A DNA stretch of 64,000 bases from Parasedimentitalea huanghaiensis (lineage in GTDB: Bacteria > Pseudomonadota > Alphaproteobacteria > Rhodobacterales > Rhodobacteraceae): NCBI RefSeq assembly GCF_009753675.1, contig NZ_WQLV01000016.1, positions 1 to 64,000 on the forward strand, read 5' to 3'. A program made the translations under genes and the position numbers. Shown piece after piece: positions 8,328 to 16,211 of this stretch; positions within the stretch are counted from its first letter, which is position 1; each line of letters starts with the position of its first letter. The notes below the pieces were generated by a model. That model saw nothing but the letters and a program-made list of their open reading frames with translations. It was not told the origin of the DNA and ran no database searches.

Positions 8328-9472
8328 TGAGCCTTGTTGGAAACTGGTCCTATCCGACCGCAATTAAATTCGGCGCTGGCCGGATCAAGGAACTGGCCGA
8401 GGCCTGTGCGCAGGCTGGCATCAAGAAACCTCTGTTGGTGACAGACAAGGGTCTGGCAAGTCTGCCGGTGACCCTGTCGACACTCGACATCATGGAGGCC
8501 GCAGGTCTGGGCCGCGGCATGTTCTCGGAAGTTGATCCCAACCCAAACGAGAAGAACCTGGAAGCTGGCGTTGCCGCCTATAACGAAGGTGGCCACGACG
8601 GTGTGATCGCATTTGGCGGTGGATCCGGTCTGGATCTGGGTAAAATGGTTGCCTTTATGGCGGGTCAGACCCGTCCGCTGTGGGATTTTGAAGACATTGG
8701 CGACTGGTGGACACGCGCCGATGCCGATGCCATCGCGCCGATCATTGCTGTGCCAACCACTGCTGGCACTGGCTCTGAAGTTGGCCGTGCCTCGGTCATC
8801 ACCGACAGCGTCACGCACGCCAAGAAAATCATTTTCCACCCCAAGGTTCTGCCAACCGTGGTGATCTGTGATCCGGAACTGACCGTGGGCATGCCCAAGT
8901 TCATCACCGCCGGCACCGGTCTCGATGCCTTTGCACACTGTGTCGAGGCGTTCTCGTCGCCGCATTACCACCCGATGTCGCAGGGGATTGCGCTGGAAGG
9001 CATGCGCCTGGTCAAAGACTACCTGCCCCGCGCCTATGCCGATGGCACCGATATCGAAGCGCGCGCGCAGATGATGTCGGCCGCTGCGATGGGCGCCACT
9101 GGTTTCCAAAAAGGGCTGGGCGCTATTCACGCCATGAGCCACCCGATTGGCGCGGTGTTCAACACCCACCACGGCACCACCAATGCGGTCTGTATGCCCG
9201 AAGTGCTGAAATTCAATGCCAGCGCCATTGCTGATCGCTTTGACCAAGCGGCTGCCTATTTGGGCATCGACGGCGGCTTTAACGGCTTCCGCGCCTATGT
9301 GGACGAGCTAAACGACAGCATGGGCATACCACGCAAACTGTCCGAGCTGGGTGTGACCGAGGCCAGCATTCCTGAGTTGGTCAAAGGTGCGATCATCGAC
9401 CCATCCTGCGGCGGCAACCCGGTTGAGCTGACCGAAGCAAACCTGACAGAGCTGTTCAAAGCAGCCCTGTAA
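8327..9472 (+). CDS. Iron-containing alcohol dehydrogenase
   Basis: 381 residues, usual size for group III (Fe-ADH) enzymes. Visible motifs are FGGGSGLDLGK (NAD-binding), PTTAGTGSEV, GLDAFAHCVEAF and HAMSHPIGAVFNTHHGTTNA. The last two carry the His ligands of the metal site. The start ATG 8327 overlaps the ALDH stop. It converts an alcohol to the aldehyde used by the ALDH next to it. Together with the ligase it implies that the imported compound carries both an amine and an alcohol. The operon stops just after it. Confidence 0.9.
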   Translation: MSLVGNWSYPTAIKFGAGRIKELAEACAQAGIKKPLLVTDKGLASLPVTLSTLDIMEAAGLGRGMFSEVDPNPNEKNLEAGVAAYNEGGHDGVIAFGGGSGLDLGKMVAFMAGQTRPLWDFEDIGDWWTRADADAIAPIIAVPTTAGTGSEVGRASVITDSVTHAKKIIFHPKVLPTVVICDPELTVGMPKFITAGTGLDAFAHCVEAFSSPHYHPMSQGIALEGMRLVKDYLPRAYADGTDIEARAQMMSAAAMGATGFQKGLGAIHAMSHPIGAVFNTHHGTTNAVCMPEVLKFNASAIADRFDQAAAYLGIDGGFNGFRAYVDELNDSMGIPRKLSELGVTEASIPELVKGAIIDPSCGGNPVELTEANLTELFKAAL

Positions 9473-9494
9473 GTACCAAGCTATTCATGGCTGA

Positions 9495-9527
9495 AGCTCC
9501 CCAGTCTCAGGCTGGGGGGCTTTTTTG
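9495..9527 (+). terminator. Rho-independent terminator of the TRAP/ligase/dehydrogenase operon
   Basis: AGCTCCCCAG / CTGGGGGGCT form a 10-bp stem (one G-T pair) with a seven-base loop, followed by a run of T (9521-9526). It lies 22 bases after the alcohol dehydrogenase stop. Confidence 0.9.
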
Positions 9528-9620
9528 TTTTGGATAGGTCCGTAAATCGCCCTGTTGATGAACTGGTGCCGACATAGGCGGCTAAACAGCCGCCACTTGT
9601 GAACAGCAAGCGCTGCGAAA

Positions 9621-10493
9621 TTAGGTATCAGTTGGTTTCTTTCCAAAGCCAAATTTGGTCGCTGCCCAACCTGTCGCAGATGTCACTGCTTCAATGGGCG
9701 CGTAGAGAACACGCTTTGTTGCAGCCGTCGTGGAGTTTGTTGCAGCGAACGAAGACACGATTTTTTCGATCGCCAACTCTTCGCTCTCGTCAATTCTCCC
9801 ATCAGCCTCTGCAACTTCGTGAAGAAATTCGGTTAGGCCTTTCTGTATTTTTGAGAAGTCGCAATCTGGATTAGTTCGAGCAAATTCGGCGAGTTCCTCG
9901 GTCATTTCAGAAAGGCGCACACTGCGGACGTTTTCTTCCAGTAGCTCAATGGCGTGAAGGGCATAGTCGTTGGAAATTCCCCACTCTTCCGAGAAGTAAC
10001 TACGGATTGCTGACTTCTCTAAATCGTCAACGTTTCCGTCCATCGATGCCACCTTAAGGGCCAGTGCTCCGACCATATCAACAAGCGTCGCTCCCAAAAC
10101 GTCGATGGGTGTGTTGAAAAATTTGGGGATCTCCTCGACGCGGCTAACTTGGTAGCTACGGAACAATCGACCAACGCCGTAGCTGAGACCGCCTGTCGCC
10201 ACTGCCGCGCCAATAACCCAGCCCACAGGGGTTAAGGCAGACGCACCAGTAATAAGAGCCCAAACCCCAGTTGGAGCAAAAAAGGTGCTCGCGACACCTG
10301 CTGATGCGGCGGCCGCAGCTCCATCTCTTGCAGCGCTACTTACCGCCCACAACTCACTAACTACATTTGCAGTGCGTAATGAAGAGAACGTGGAAGATCC
10401 GGCCCCAATTCGCGCCTTAAACCGCTCTTCGTTTTCAACGACTTTGTTCACGCCATCAAAGCTGGCGATCTGTTCTGCTTTTGTATGTTCCAT
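9621..10493 (-). CDS. TerB-like domain protein with hydrophobic N-terminal region
   Basis: 290 residues from ATG 10493; a TTG 30 bases upstream would overlap the preceding gene. Residues about 45-115 are rich in Ala/Gly with two hydrophobic stretches (ALITGASALTPVGWVIGAAV), suggesting a membrane hairpin. Residues about 150-265 resemble tellurite-resistance TerB domains: an ASMDGNVDDLEKSAI helix and the typical EADGRIDESEELAIEKI repeat. TerB proteins sit near membranes in stress, defence and phage-resistance settings; no molecular activity can be assigned. The ATG is ten bases after the stop of the 150-residue gene, so the two form an operon. No ter genes are nearby. Confidence 0.65.
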   Translation of the reverse strand: MEHTKAEQIASFDGVNKVVENEERFKARIGAGSSTFSSLRTANVVSELWAVSSAARDGAAAAASAGVASTFFAPTGVWALITGASALTPVGWVIGAAVATGGLSYGVGRLFRSYQVSRVEEIPKFFNTPIDVLGATLVDMVGALALKVASMDGNVDDLEKSAIRSYFSEEWGISNDYALHAIELLEENVRSVRLSEMTEELAEFARTNPDCDFSKIQKGLTEFLHEVAEADGRIDESEELAIEKIVSSFAATNSTTAATKRVLYAPIEAVTSATGWAATKFGFGKKPTDT

Positions 10494-10503
10494 GAGTTTC
10501 ACT

Positions 10504-10956
10504 TCAACCTTGCAAAGCCGCAAATTCCATCGCGACCCGCTCCATCGCGTTTTTCATTGCGTTCTGGCGCAGGTCTTCGATCGCACCGGCGGCGATCCCA
10601 AGCAGGAAAATCAGTTTATTGAGGGCTACTGCTAGAGCAGGGATGAGAGCGCCAATTGTTCCTGTGCACAGCGTTGTCAGCACAACAGCAACGATGGCTG
10701 CAAAGGTCGTGTTTGGAAACTTAGTAACCAGCTTGTATGCAATATCAATAATCCGTCGCCCAACTGCTACAACCGTTTCACCAATTTTAACGGTGACTTT
10801 TGCCACATCATACAAAAGCGCTTTGGTGTCTGCAGAAAGCTCTGTGCGATCAAGCATTTCCTTGATTTTGCGGATTGGAGGAGATGTTTGGATATGCTTC
10901 AATGCTTGTTCTAATGAAAGCTGTTCAGAAAATTGTTCGTTATTCGCCATCGTCAT
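10504..10956 (-). CDS. Small membrane protein of unknown function
   Basis: 150 residues, not recognised. A polar, charged helical first half (to about residue 80) is followed by two hydrophobic segments (TTFAAIVAVVLTTLCTGTIG and ALIPALAVALNKLIFLLGIA) and a short charged tail. GAGG lies 11 bases before ATG 10956; a second ATG at 10950 is possible. It precedes the TerB-like gene by ten bases on the same strand, so the pair probably works together at the inner membrane. Confidence 0.6.
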   Translation of the reverse strand: MTMANNEQFSEQLSLEQALKHIQTSPPIRKIKEMLDRTELSADTKALLYDVAKVTVKIGETVVAVGRRIIDIAYKLVTKFPNTTFAAIVAVVLTTLCTGTIGALIPALAVALNKLIFLLGIAAGAIEDLRQNAMKNAMERVAMEFAALQG

Positions 10957-11124
10957 TTTCTATACGTCCTCAAGTTGCAAGAAACAAAACCTCAGCCATT
11001 TGTAAGAGTCAACGCTGAGCATTGTTTAAGCATCGAAAACTGGAACCAACTGACCAAGCAGTGACACTGCCCCCCCATTTAGGACAGACGCGGCCCGAGC
11101 CTTCAATCCGTATGAAAGACCAAC

Positions 11125-12129
11125 CTACAGCGACGCGCCCAGACTGATGGTCGGGCGCAAGACCTCTAGCACTGGACCCATATCGCTCTTGGCTGCGCGC
11201 GCCTGCAAAATAATCTGTGCGGCGCGTTCACCGATCTGGCGGCGGCAGGCATCAGTCGTGGCCATTTCCAGTGGCAGGCCCTTCAGCAATTGAAGATTGT
11301 TGAACCCTGCCAGCGCCACATCACCGGGCACCGACACCCCTTCGGCCAGACAATGCATCAACCCACCCACCGACATCACATCACTGGAGTAGTAGATGCA
11401 CTCTAGATCGGGATTACGCCGCATCATGCTGGAGGTGAGCTGCCGTCCCGTTTCGATCGAGGAATCCCCGGAATAAAGCTCTTGGTCGTGTAGGTTCATC
11501 CCCTGCGCCGCCAAGCCATCGACAAAACCGTCAAACCGTTTTCTGGCGCGAAAATCCTGCGGCATCTTGGTCCCGATAAAGCCGATCTGTTCATAGCCGC
11601 GCGATAGGATTAGCTCTGCCATGTCTCGTCCGGCCTCAAGATGGGAAATGCCAACACAATGCCCCACCGGATCACCATCGACATCCATAACTTCGACCAC
11701 CGGTATATCGGCCTGTTGCAGCATCTTTCTTGTCGCTTCGCTATGCTCCAACCCCGCGACAACTAGCCCCGAAGGCCGCCAGCTGAGCATCTCGCGTATG
11801 ACCTCTTCTTCTTCTTCCACATCATAGCCAGTGATACCCACCACTGGCTTCAGCGGACTATCTTTCAAGATGGCTGAAATTCCCGACAGCACCTCGGGAA
11901 ACACAAAGCTGTTCAAAGAGGGGACCACGACGGCCACCAGATTGACCGATTGCGATGACAAAGAGCCTGCAATTCTATTGGGCACATACCCATGACTGCG
12001 GGCAATTTCTTCAACCCTTATGCGTGTTTTTTGTGACACATCCGGCGCGCCGCGCAAGGCGCGCGAGGCAGTCATTTCACTGACACCCGCCAGCAAAGCC
12101 ACATCTTTCAACAATAATTTTTTCGTCAT
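11125..12129 (-). CDS. LacI/GntR-family sugar-response repressor
   Basis: 334 residues from ATG 12129 (a GTG at 12159 would add ten residues). The N-terminal LacI helix-turn-helix is clear (LLLKDVALLAGVSEMTASRALRG-type, hinge to YVPNRIAGSLSSQ), followed by a periplasmic-binding-type effector domain (VVVPSLNSFVFPEVLSGI to AGFNNLQLLKGLP). It resembles gluconate-type GntR repressors. It is divergent from gap, with two palindromes of the GntR-like form GTTAnCGnTAAC between them; the same motif lies before pgi-zwf-edd-eda. An effector from upper sugar or gluconate metabolism is likely but unproven. Confidence 0.88.
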   Translation of the reverse strand: MTKKLLLKDVALLAGVSEMTASRALRGAPDVSQKTRIRVEEIARSHGYVPNRIAGSLSSQSVNLVAVVVPSLNSFVFPEVLSGISAILKDSPLKPVVGITGYDVEEEEEVIREMLSWRPSGLVVAGLEHSEATRKMLQQADIPVVEVMDVDGDPVGHCVGISHLEAGRDMAELILSRGYEQIGFIGTKMPQDFRARKRFDGFVDGLAAQGMNLHDQELYSGDSSIETGRQLTSSMMRRNPDLECIYYSSDVMSVGGLMHCLAEGVSVPGDVALAGFNNLQLLKGLPLEMATTDACRRQIGERAAQIILQARAAKSDMGPVLEVLRPTISLGASL

Positions 12130-12201
12130 GGCTGCATGGTCACCTACTGCGGCCTCCACCGCAAGGGGGGCGCTACTGATTCAAGACTTGATTTCCATCT
12201 C

Positions 12202-12239
12202 CGTTAGCGATAACGAATAGTCAACCGTTATCGATAACG
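12202..12239. promoter_or_regulatory. Two tandem LacI-type operators between the repressor gene and gap
   Basis: CGTTAGCGATAACG (12202-12215) and the perfect palindrome CGTTATCGATAACG (12226-12239) lie 24 bp apart centre to centre, 45-82 bp before the gap start. Both fit GTTAnCGnTAAC, close to the known E. coli GntR site style. The position explains both autoregulation and control of gap. Confidence 0.75.
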
Positions 12240-12283
12240 ATACATTGGTGACGATCTCGTATAAATTTGGCGGAGTTGGACAT

Positions 12284-13312
12284 ATGACCCTGAAAATCGC
12301 AATCAATGGTTTTGGACGCATCGGCCGAGGCGTGCTGCGGGCGCTTATCGAGAATGACACCAGCGACATTGAAGTTGTGGCGATCAACGATCTGTCACCG
12401 CCAGAGACCCTGGTACACCTGTTGAAATACGACAGTGTGCATGGCCGTCTGCGGGCTCCGATCACCCTGACCGAAGACACGCTGACGGTTGGACGACACA
12501 AAGTACGCCTGTCGGCCATCCGTAATCCGGAAGACCTGCCGTGGCAGGATGTCGATATTGCCTATGAATGCACCGGGTTGTTTACAAGCCGCGAAACTGC
12601 TGGGAAACATCTTAAGAACGGATCCAAGCGTGTCCTCATATCGGCACCAGGCAAAGAAGTTGACCGCACTGTTGTGTTTGGCGTCAATCATCAAGAGCTG
12701 ACCAGCGACGATATCATTGTTTCCAATGCCTCCTGCACCACCAATTGCTTGGCTCCCGTAGCTCAAGTTTTGGACACTGCGTTTGGTATCAAAACTGGCT
12801 ATATGACCACCATCCACGCCTTTACGGGTGATCAGCCAACTCATGACACCAGTCACAAAGATCTGTACCGCGCCCGAGCTGCTTCGGTGTCAATGATCCC
12901 CACTTCAACTGGCGCAGCCAAGGCCATAGCTGAGGTTCTGCCGCATCTGAAAGGTCGGCTTGAAGGTTCTGCGATCCGGGTGCCAACTCCAAATGTATCG
13001 CTCGTTGATCTCAGCTTTGTGCCAGAGCGCCCTGCCACCGTAGACGGTATCAATCTGGCCCTGCGCACCGCTGCCGAGGGAGAACTGGCTGGGATTCTAT
13101 CTTATGAAGAAGACCCAATGGTATCGATCGACTTCAACCACGATCCGCATTCCTCGTGTTTTGCTGCTGCGCAGACCAAAGTAACCGAAGATGGTTTGGT
13201 GCGCATTGTAGCCTGGTATGACAATGAGTGGGGCTTCTCGAATCGCATGATCGACACCGGTCGAAAAATCGGACAGCTGATGCGCGACGAACGGATGGCA
13301 CTGGCCAGCTAG
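12284..13312 (+). CDS. gap: Glyceraldehyde-3-phosphate dehydrogenase
   Basis: 342 residues from ATG 12284 with GGAG upstream. NGFGRIGRG starts the Rossmann fold, ND after the second strand (AINDLSPPE) suggests NAD preference, and SNASCTTNCLAP holds the catalytic Cys. HAFTGDQ, RAAA-like RAASVSMIPTSTGAAKA and WYDNEWGFSNR follow as expected. It oxidises glyceraldehyde 3-phosphate in lower glycolysis / Entner-Doudoroff metabolism. Its placement beside its own LacI repressor, apart from pgk or tkt genes, hints at an inducible isozyme for Entner-Doudoroff flux. Confidence 0.95.
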   Translation: MTLKIAINGFGRIGRGVLRALIENDTSDIEVVAINDLSPPETLVHLLKYDSVHGRLRAPITLTEDTLTVGRHKVRLSAIRNPEDLPWQDVDIAYECTGLFTSRETAGKHLKNGSKRVLISAPGKEVDRTVVFGVNHQELTSDDIIVSNASCTTNCLAPVAQVLDTAFGIKTGYMTTIHAFTGDQPTHDTSHKDLYRARAASVSMIPTSTGAAKAIAEVLPHLKGRLEGSAIRVPTPNVSLVDLSFVPERPATVDGINLALRTAAEGELAGILSYEEDPMVSIDFNHDPHSSCFAAAQTKVTEDGLVRIVAWYDNEWGFSNRMIDTGRKIGQLMRDERMALAS

Positions 13313-13359
13313 ACTCTCGGAATTAGCAGACTTTTCAATACACTCCCCAAGACCCCAAC

Positions 13360-13391
13360 TGCTCGCACGCTCCGGCATGCGAGCAATTTTT
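13360..13391 (+). terminator. Rho-independent terminator after gap
   Basis: TGCTCGCA (13360-13367) pairs perfectly with TGCGAGCA (13378-13385) across a ten-base loop and is followed by ATTTTT. It lies 48 bases after the gap stop. Confidence 0.85.
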
Positions 13392-13470
13392 ATGCGAGAA
13401 TTCAACGAATTAACGTCACGAGACCTCTGTTTGAAAGCAGTTTAAATTTGGCTCGGATTACCCGTTTTTG

Positions 13471-13484
13471 TTGTTCTAGATCAA
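13471..13484. promoter_or_regulatory. FNR/Dnr-type binding site upstream of the nos cluster
   Basis: TTGTTCTAGATCAA matches the FNR-family consensus TTGAT-N4-ATCAA at nine of ten positions. It sits 59 bases before the DUF2946-like gene that begins the nos operon. Oxygen- or NO-sensing CRP/FNR regulators typically control nos genes in this group, so low-oxygen induction is likely. Confidence 0.7.
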
Positions 13485-13542
13485 AGATGTTGGGCGAAAC
13501 TAAAGGGTAGGTTGGCGACGAATTAACAAGTCGGCTTACCTA

Positions 13543-14013
13543 ATGCTCGCCCCTCGCCAAATCTCAACTGCAACGCGTCTCCGCCCCGCTTTCCCAACTT
13601 GGGTTAAAGCGCTGGTGGCGTCTTGTGCGCTGCTGCTGCAATTGGTGTTGCCAGTGGGTTCTCACCCGGCAAACGCGGGCGAATGGATGGTGATCTGCGG
13701 ATCCGAAGGGCCCGCACTGGTGCAGGTCCAGCTGGCAGATGAAGACCAAGAAACTTGCCCCATGTGTGACAGTTGTCAAATGTGCGGAGAGTTCAACTCG
13801 GCCAATGCTTTGCTATCTGGCACCAGTGTTCCTGCTGACTTATCCCATTCATCTAACAAAGCCATCATATGCAATGACGCCGTTGGCGCCAATCCGGCGC
13901 AATTCTGGCCTGCCAGCCGTGGACCCCCTTTGGCTCAAGTGTTCACAGTAGGCCTTTTCAGCCAACGCCCCCATGCCGCAACCCCGAACAAAGGAGGTGC
14001 GTCATGGACTTAA
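13543..14013 (+). CDS. Small secreted or membrane protein with Cys cluster (DUF2946-like)
   Basis: 156 residues. A hydrophobic stretch at 23-45 ending HPANAG looks like a signal peptide or anchor. It is followed by a MVICGSEG segment and a CPMCDSCQMC cluster that could bind copper. This pattern matches DUF2946-type proteins found in copper and nos loci. It overlaps nosR by ten bases, so it is probably the first gene of the nos operon, perhaps aiding copper supply for NosZ (inference). No clear ribosome binding site precedes ATG 13543, so the start is uncertain. Confidence 0.6.
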   Translation: MLAPRQISTATRLRPAFPTWVKALVASCALLLQLVLPVGSHPANAGEWMVICGSEGPALVQVQLADEDQETCPMCDSCQMCGEFNSANALLSGTSVPADLSHSSNKAIICNDAVGANPAQFWPASRGPPLAQVFTVGLFSQRPHAATPNKGGASWT

Positions 14014-16199
14014 GACGCGCGATCCCGAGCCTCGCAAAAACACTTGCCTGCCTCCTCGTAACTACACTTTTCATGGTCGCCTCGAACGCCAAGGCCGATA
14101 GCCTTGCCAGCTTTCTAGCAGACCTGACCCCTGTAGAATTAGCGCCCGGAGCCGAGGCCTTTGGCCCGGTGTCACCGGACACCAAGGTTGCCCCGGTTCT
14201 AAAGGACGGCAAACCCGTCGCCTGGGCGTTCCTGACCTCCGATTTCGTTGGCACCACCGGTTACTCCGGTAAACCCATCCATGTTGTCGCTGCAATTGAC
14301 AGCGATGCGGTGCTGACTGGTGTGAAACTGGTCAAACACTCGGAACCGATCATCCTGATTGGCATCCCGAACTCAAAAATGATCGCTCTGACCGAAGGCT
14401 ATGCCGGTCTTGACCTGAAGGCCGAGGCTGCCACTGGTGGCGAGGCACATGATCTGGACATCATTTCTGGTGCTACCGTCACAATCATGGTGATCGACGA
14501 CAGTCTGGTGCGGGCCGGCATCAAGGTCTCGCGCCTGCTTGGTCTGGGCGGGTTGTCGCCACAGGTTGCCGATGGCCCACGACGTGAAGTCGATATGGCG
14601 CAGGATGCGACTTATGACTGGTCTACCCTGTCCGGTGACGGATCAGTGCGCCGCCTGACTTTGGACATTGGCCAGATCAATACCGCCTTTGCGGCGACTG
14701 GTGACGCACGTGCCGCCAAGCGTCCAGAGCCAGGTGAAGCTGACGACACATATATCGACATGCACATGGCGCTGGTCTCGGTTCCATCCATTGGTCGCAG
14801 CCTGTTGGGCGATGCCGAGTATGAGAACCTGACCGAGTGGTTGGAAGAAGGTGAACAAGCCATTCTGGTGCTGGGTCGTGGAGCCTATAGCTTCAAGGGG
14901 TCCGGCTATGTGCGCGGTGGTATCTTTGACCGTATCCAGCTGATCCAGGGCGACAACTCAGTTCGTTTCTTTGACAAGCAACAGCGTCGTCTGGGTGATC
15001 TGGCCACTGCTGACAGCCCTAGCTTTACTGAGTTGGATGTCTTCAAGATCCCAGCGGATGCCGAGTTTGACCCTGCTGAACCGTTCCGCCTGCAACTGCT
15101 GGCCCAACGGGCGGTTGGCGCAGTTGAAAAGACATTCCTGACTTTTGACCTGGGTTACAAGCTGCCCCAACAGTACCTGCTGCCCGTTGCAGCGCCAGTC
15201 ATCGTCAACAGCGACACAGATGAGGCCGCAGCCAAGACCGCGCTGTGGCAGCGGATCTGGAAAGATAAAACCGTCGAAATTGGCATCCTGGGCGTCATGC
15301 TCTTGGTCTTGACCGGCGTCTTCTTCTTCCAGTTTCAGGCGACCGCCAATGCCCGCGTATTCTACTGGTTCCGCATCGGCTACCTCAGCTTCACTCTGGT
15401 CTTTCTTGGCTGGTATGCAAACGCACAGTTGTCTGTGGTCAACCTGTTGGCCCTGGCTGGCAGTCTGCGCAGTGGCTTCACCTGGGATGCCTTCCTGATG
15501 GATCCGCTGGTGTTCATCCAGTGGTTTGCCATCGCCGCTGCCCTGCTGTTCTGGGGTCGTGGAGCCTATTGCGGCTGGCTGTGCCCCTTTGGCGCCCTGC
15601 AGGAACTGCTGAACAAAGCTGCCCGCGCTCTGAAGGTTCCGCAGTGGACCCTACCCTGGGGCCTGCATGAACGCCTGTGGCCGCTGAAGTACATGATTTT
15701 CCTTGGTCTGTTTGGTCTGTCGATGGTGTCGATGACACTGGCTGAGACCTATGCCGAGGTTGAACCGTTCAAAACCGCCATCATCCTGAAGTTCGTACGC
15801 GAATGGCCCTTTGTTATCTTTGCCGTATCGCTGCTGGTTGCTGGCCTGTTCATCGAACGCTTCTACTGCCGCTATCTGTGCCCGTTGGGTGGCGCACTGG
15901 CGATCCCTGCCCGCATCCGCATGTTTGACTGGCTGCGCCGCTATAAGGAATGCGGCAGCCCCTGTCAGACCTGCGCCAACGAATGCCCCGTTCAGGCCAT
16001 TCACCCAACCGGTGAAATCAACCCGAACGAGTGCGTCGACTGCCTGCACTGTCAGGTTCTCTACCAGTCCGAAAGCAAGTGCCCGGTGGTGATCAAACAG
16101 ATCAAACGCCGTGCCAAAGTCGGCACCACCGACATGAAGATGCCCATCGGACAGCCACCGGCGAACCACCCGAACGCCAAGAAATCCACCGTTTCCTAA
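14004..16199 (+). CDS. nosR: NosR, membrane flavo/iron-sulfur protein for N2O reduction
   Basis: 731 residues after AAAGGAGG. An N-terminal signal is followed by a periplasmic FMN-binding domain with the SGAT flavin-attachment motif (155-158). Several transmembrane segments follow between about 425 and 620, with CGWLCPFGA and CRYLCPLGGA, and then two C-terminal 4Fe-4S motifs (CGSPCQTCANECP, CVDCLHC...CP). NosR passes quinol electrons towards NosZ and supports nosZ expression. NosX, encoded at the end of the cluster, probably attaches the flavin. All expected parts are present. Confidence 0.96.
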   Translation: MDLRRAIPSLAKTLACLLVTTLFMVASNAKADSLASFLADLTPVELAPGAEAFGPVSPDTKVAPVLKDGKPVAWAFLTSDFVGTTGYSGKPIHVVAAIDSDAVLTGVKLVKHSEPIILIGIPNSKMIALTEGYAGLDLKAEAATGGEAHDLDIISGATVTIMVIDDSLVRAGIKVSRLLGLGGLSPQVADGPRREVDMAQDATYDWSTLSGDGSVRRLTLDIGQINTAFAATGDARAAKRPEPGEADDTYIDMHMALVSVPSIGRSLLGDAEYENLTEWLEEGEQAILVLGRGAYSFKGSGYVRGGIFDRIQLIQGDNSVRFFDKQQRRLGDLATADSPSFTELDVFKIPADAEFDPAEPFRLQLLAQRAVGAVEKTFLTFDLGYKLPQQYLLPVAAPVIVNSDTDEAAAKTALWQRIWKDKTVEIGILGVMLLVLTGVFFFQFQATANARVFYWFRIGYLSFTLVFLGWYANAQLSVVNLLALAGSLRSGFTWDAFLMDPLVFIQWFAIAAALLFWGRGAYCGWLCPFGALQELLNKAARALKVPQWTLPWGLHERLWPLKYMIFLGLFGLSMVSMTLAETYAEVEPFKTAIILKFVREWPFVIFAVSLLVAGLFIERFYCRYLCPLGGALAIPARIRMFDWLRRYKECGSPCQTCANECPVQAIHPTGEINPNECVDCLHCQVLYQSESKCPVVIKQIKRRAKVGTTDMKMPIGQPPANHPNAKKSTVS

Positions 16200-16211
16200 A
16201 GGAGAAACACA

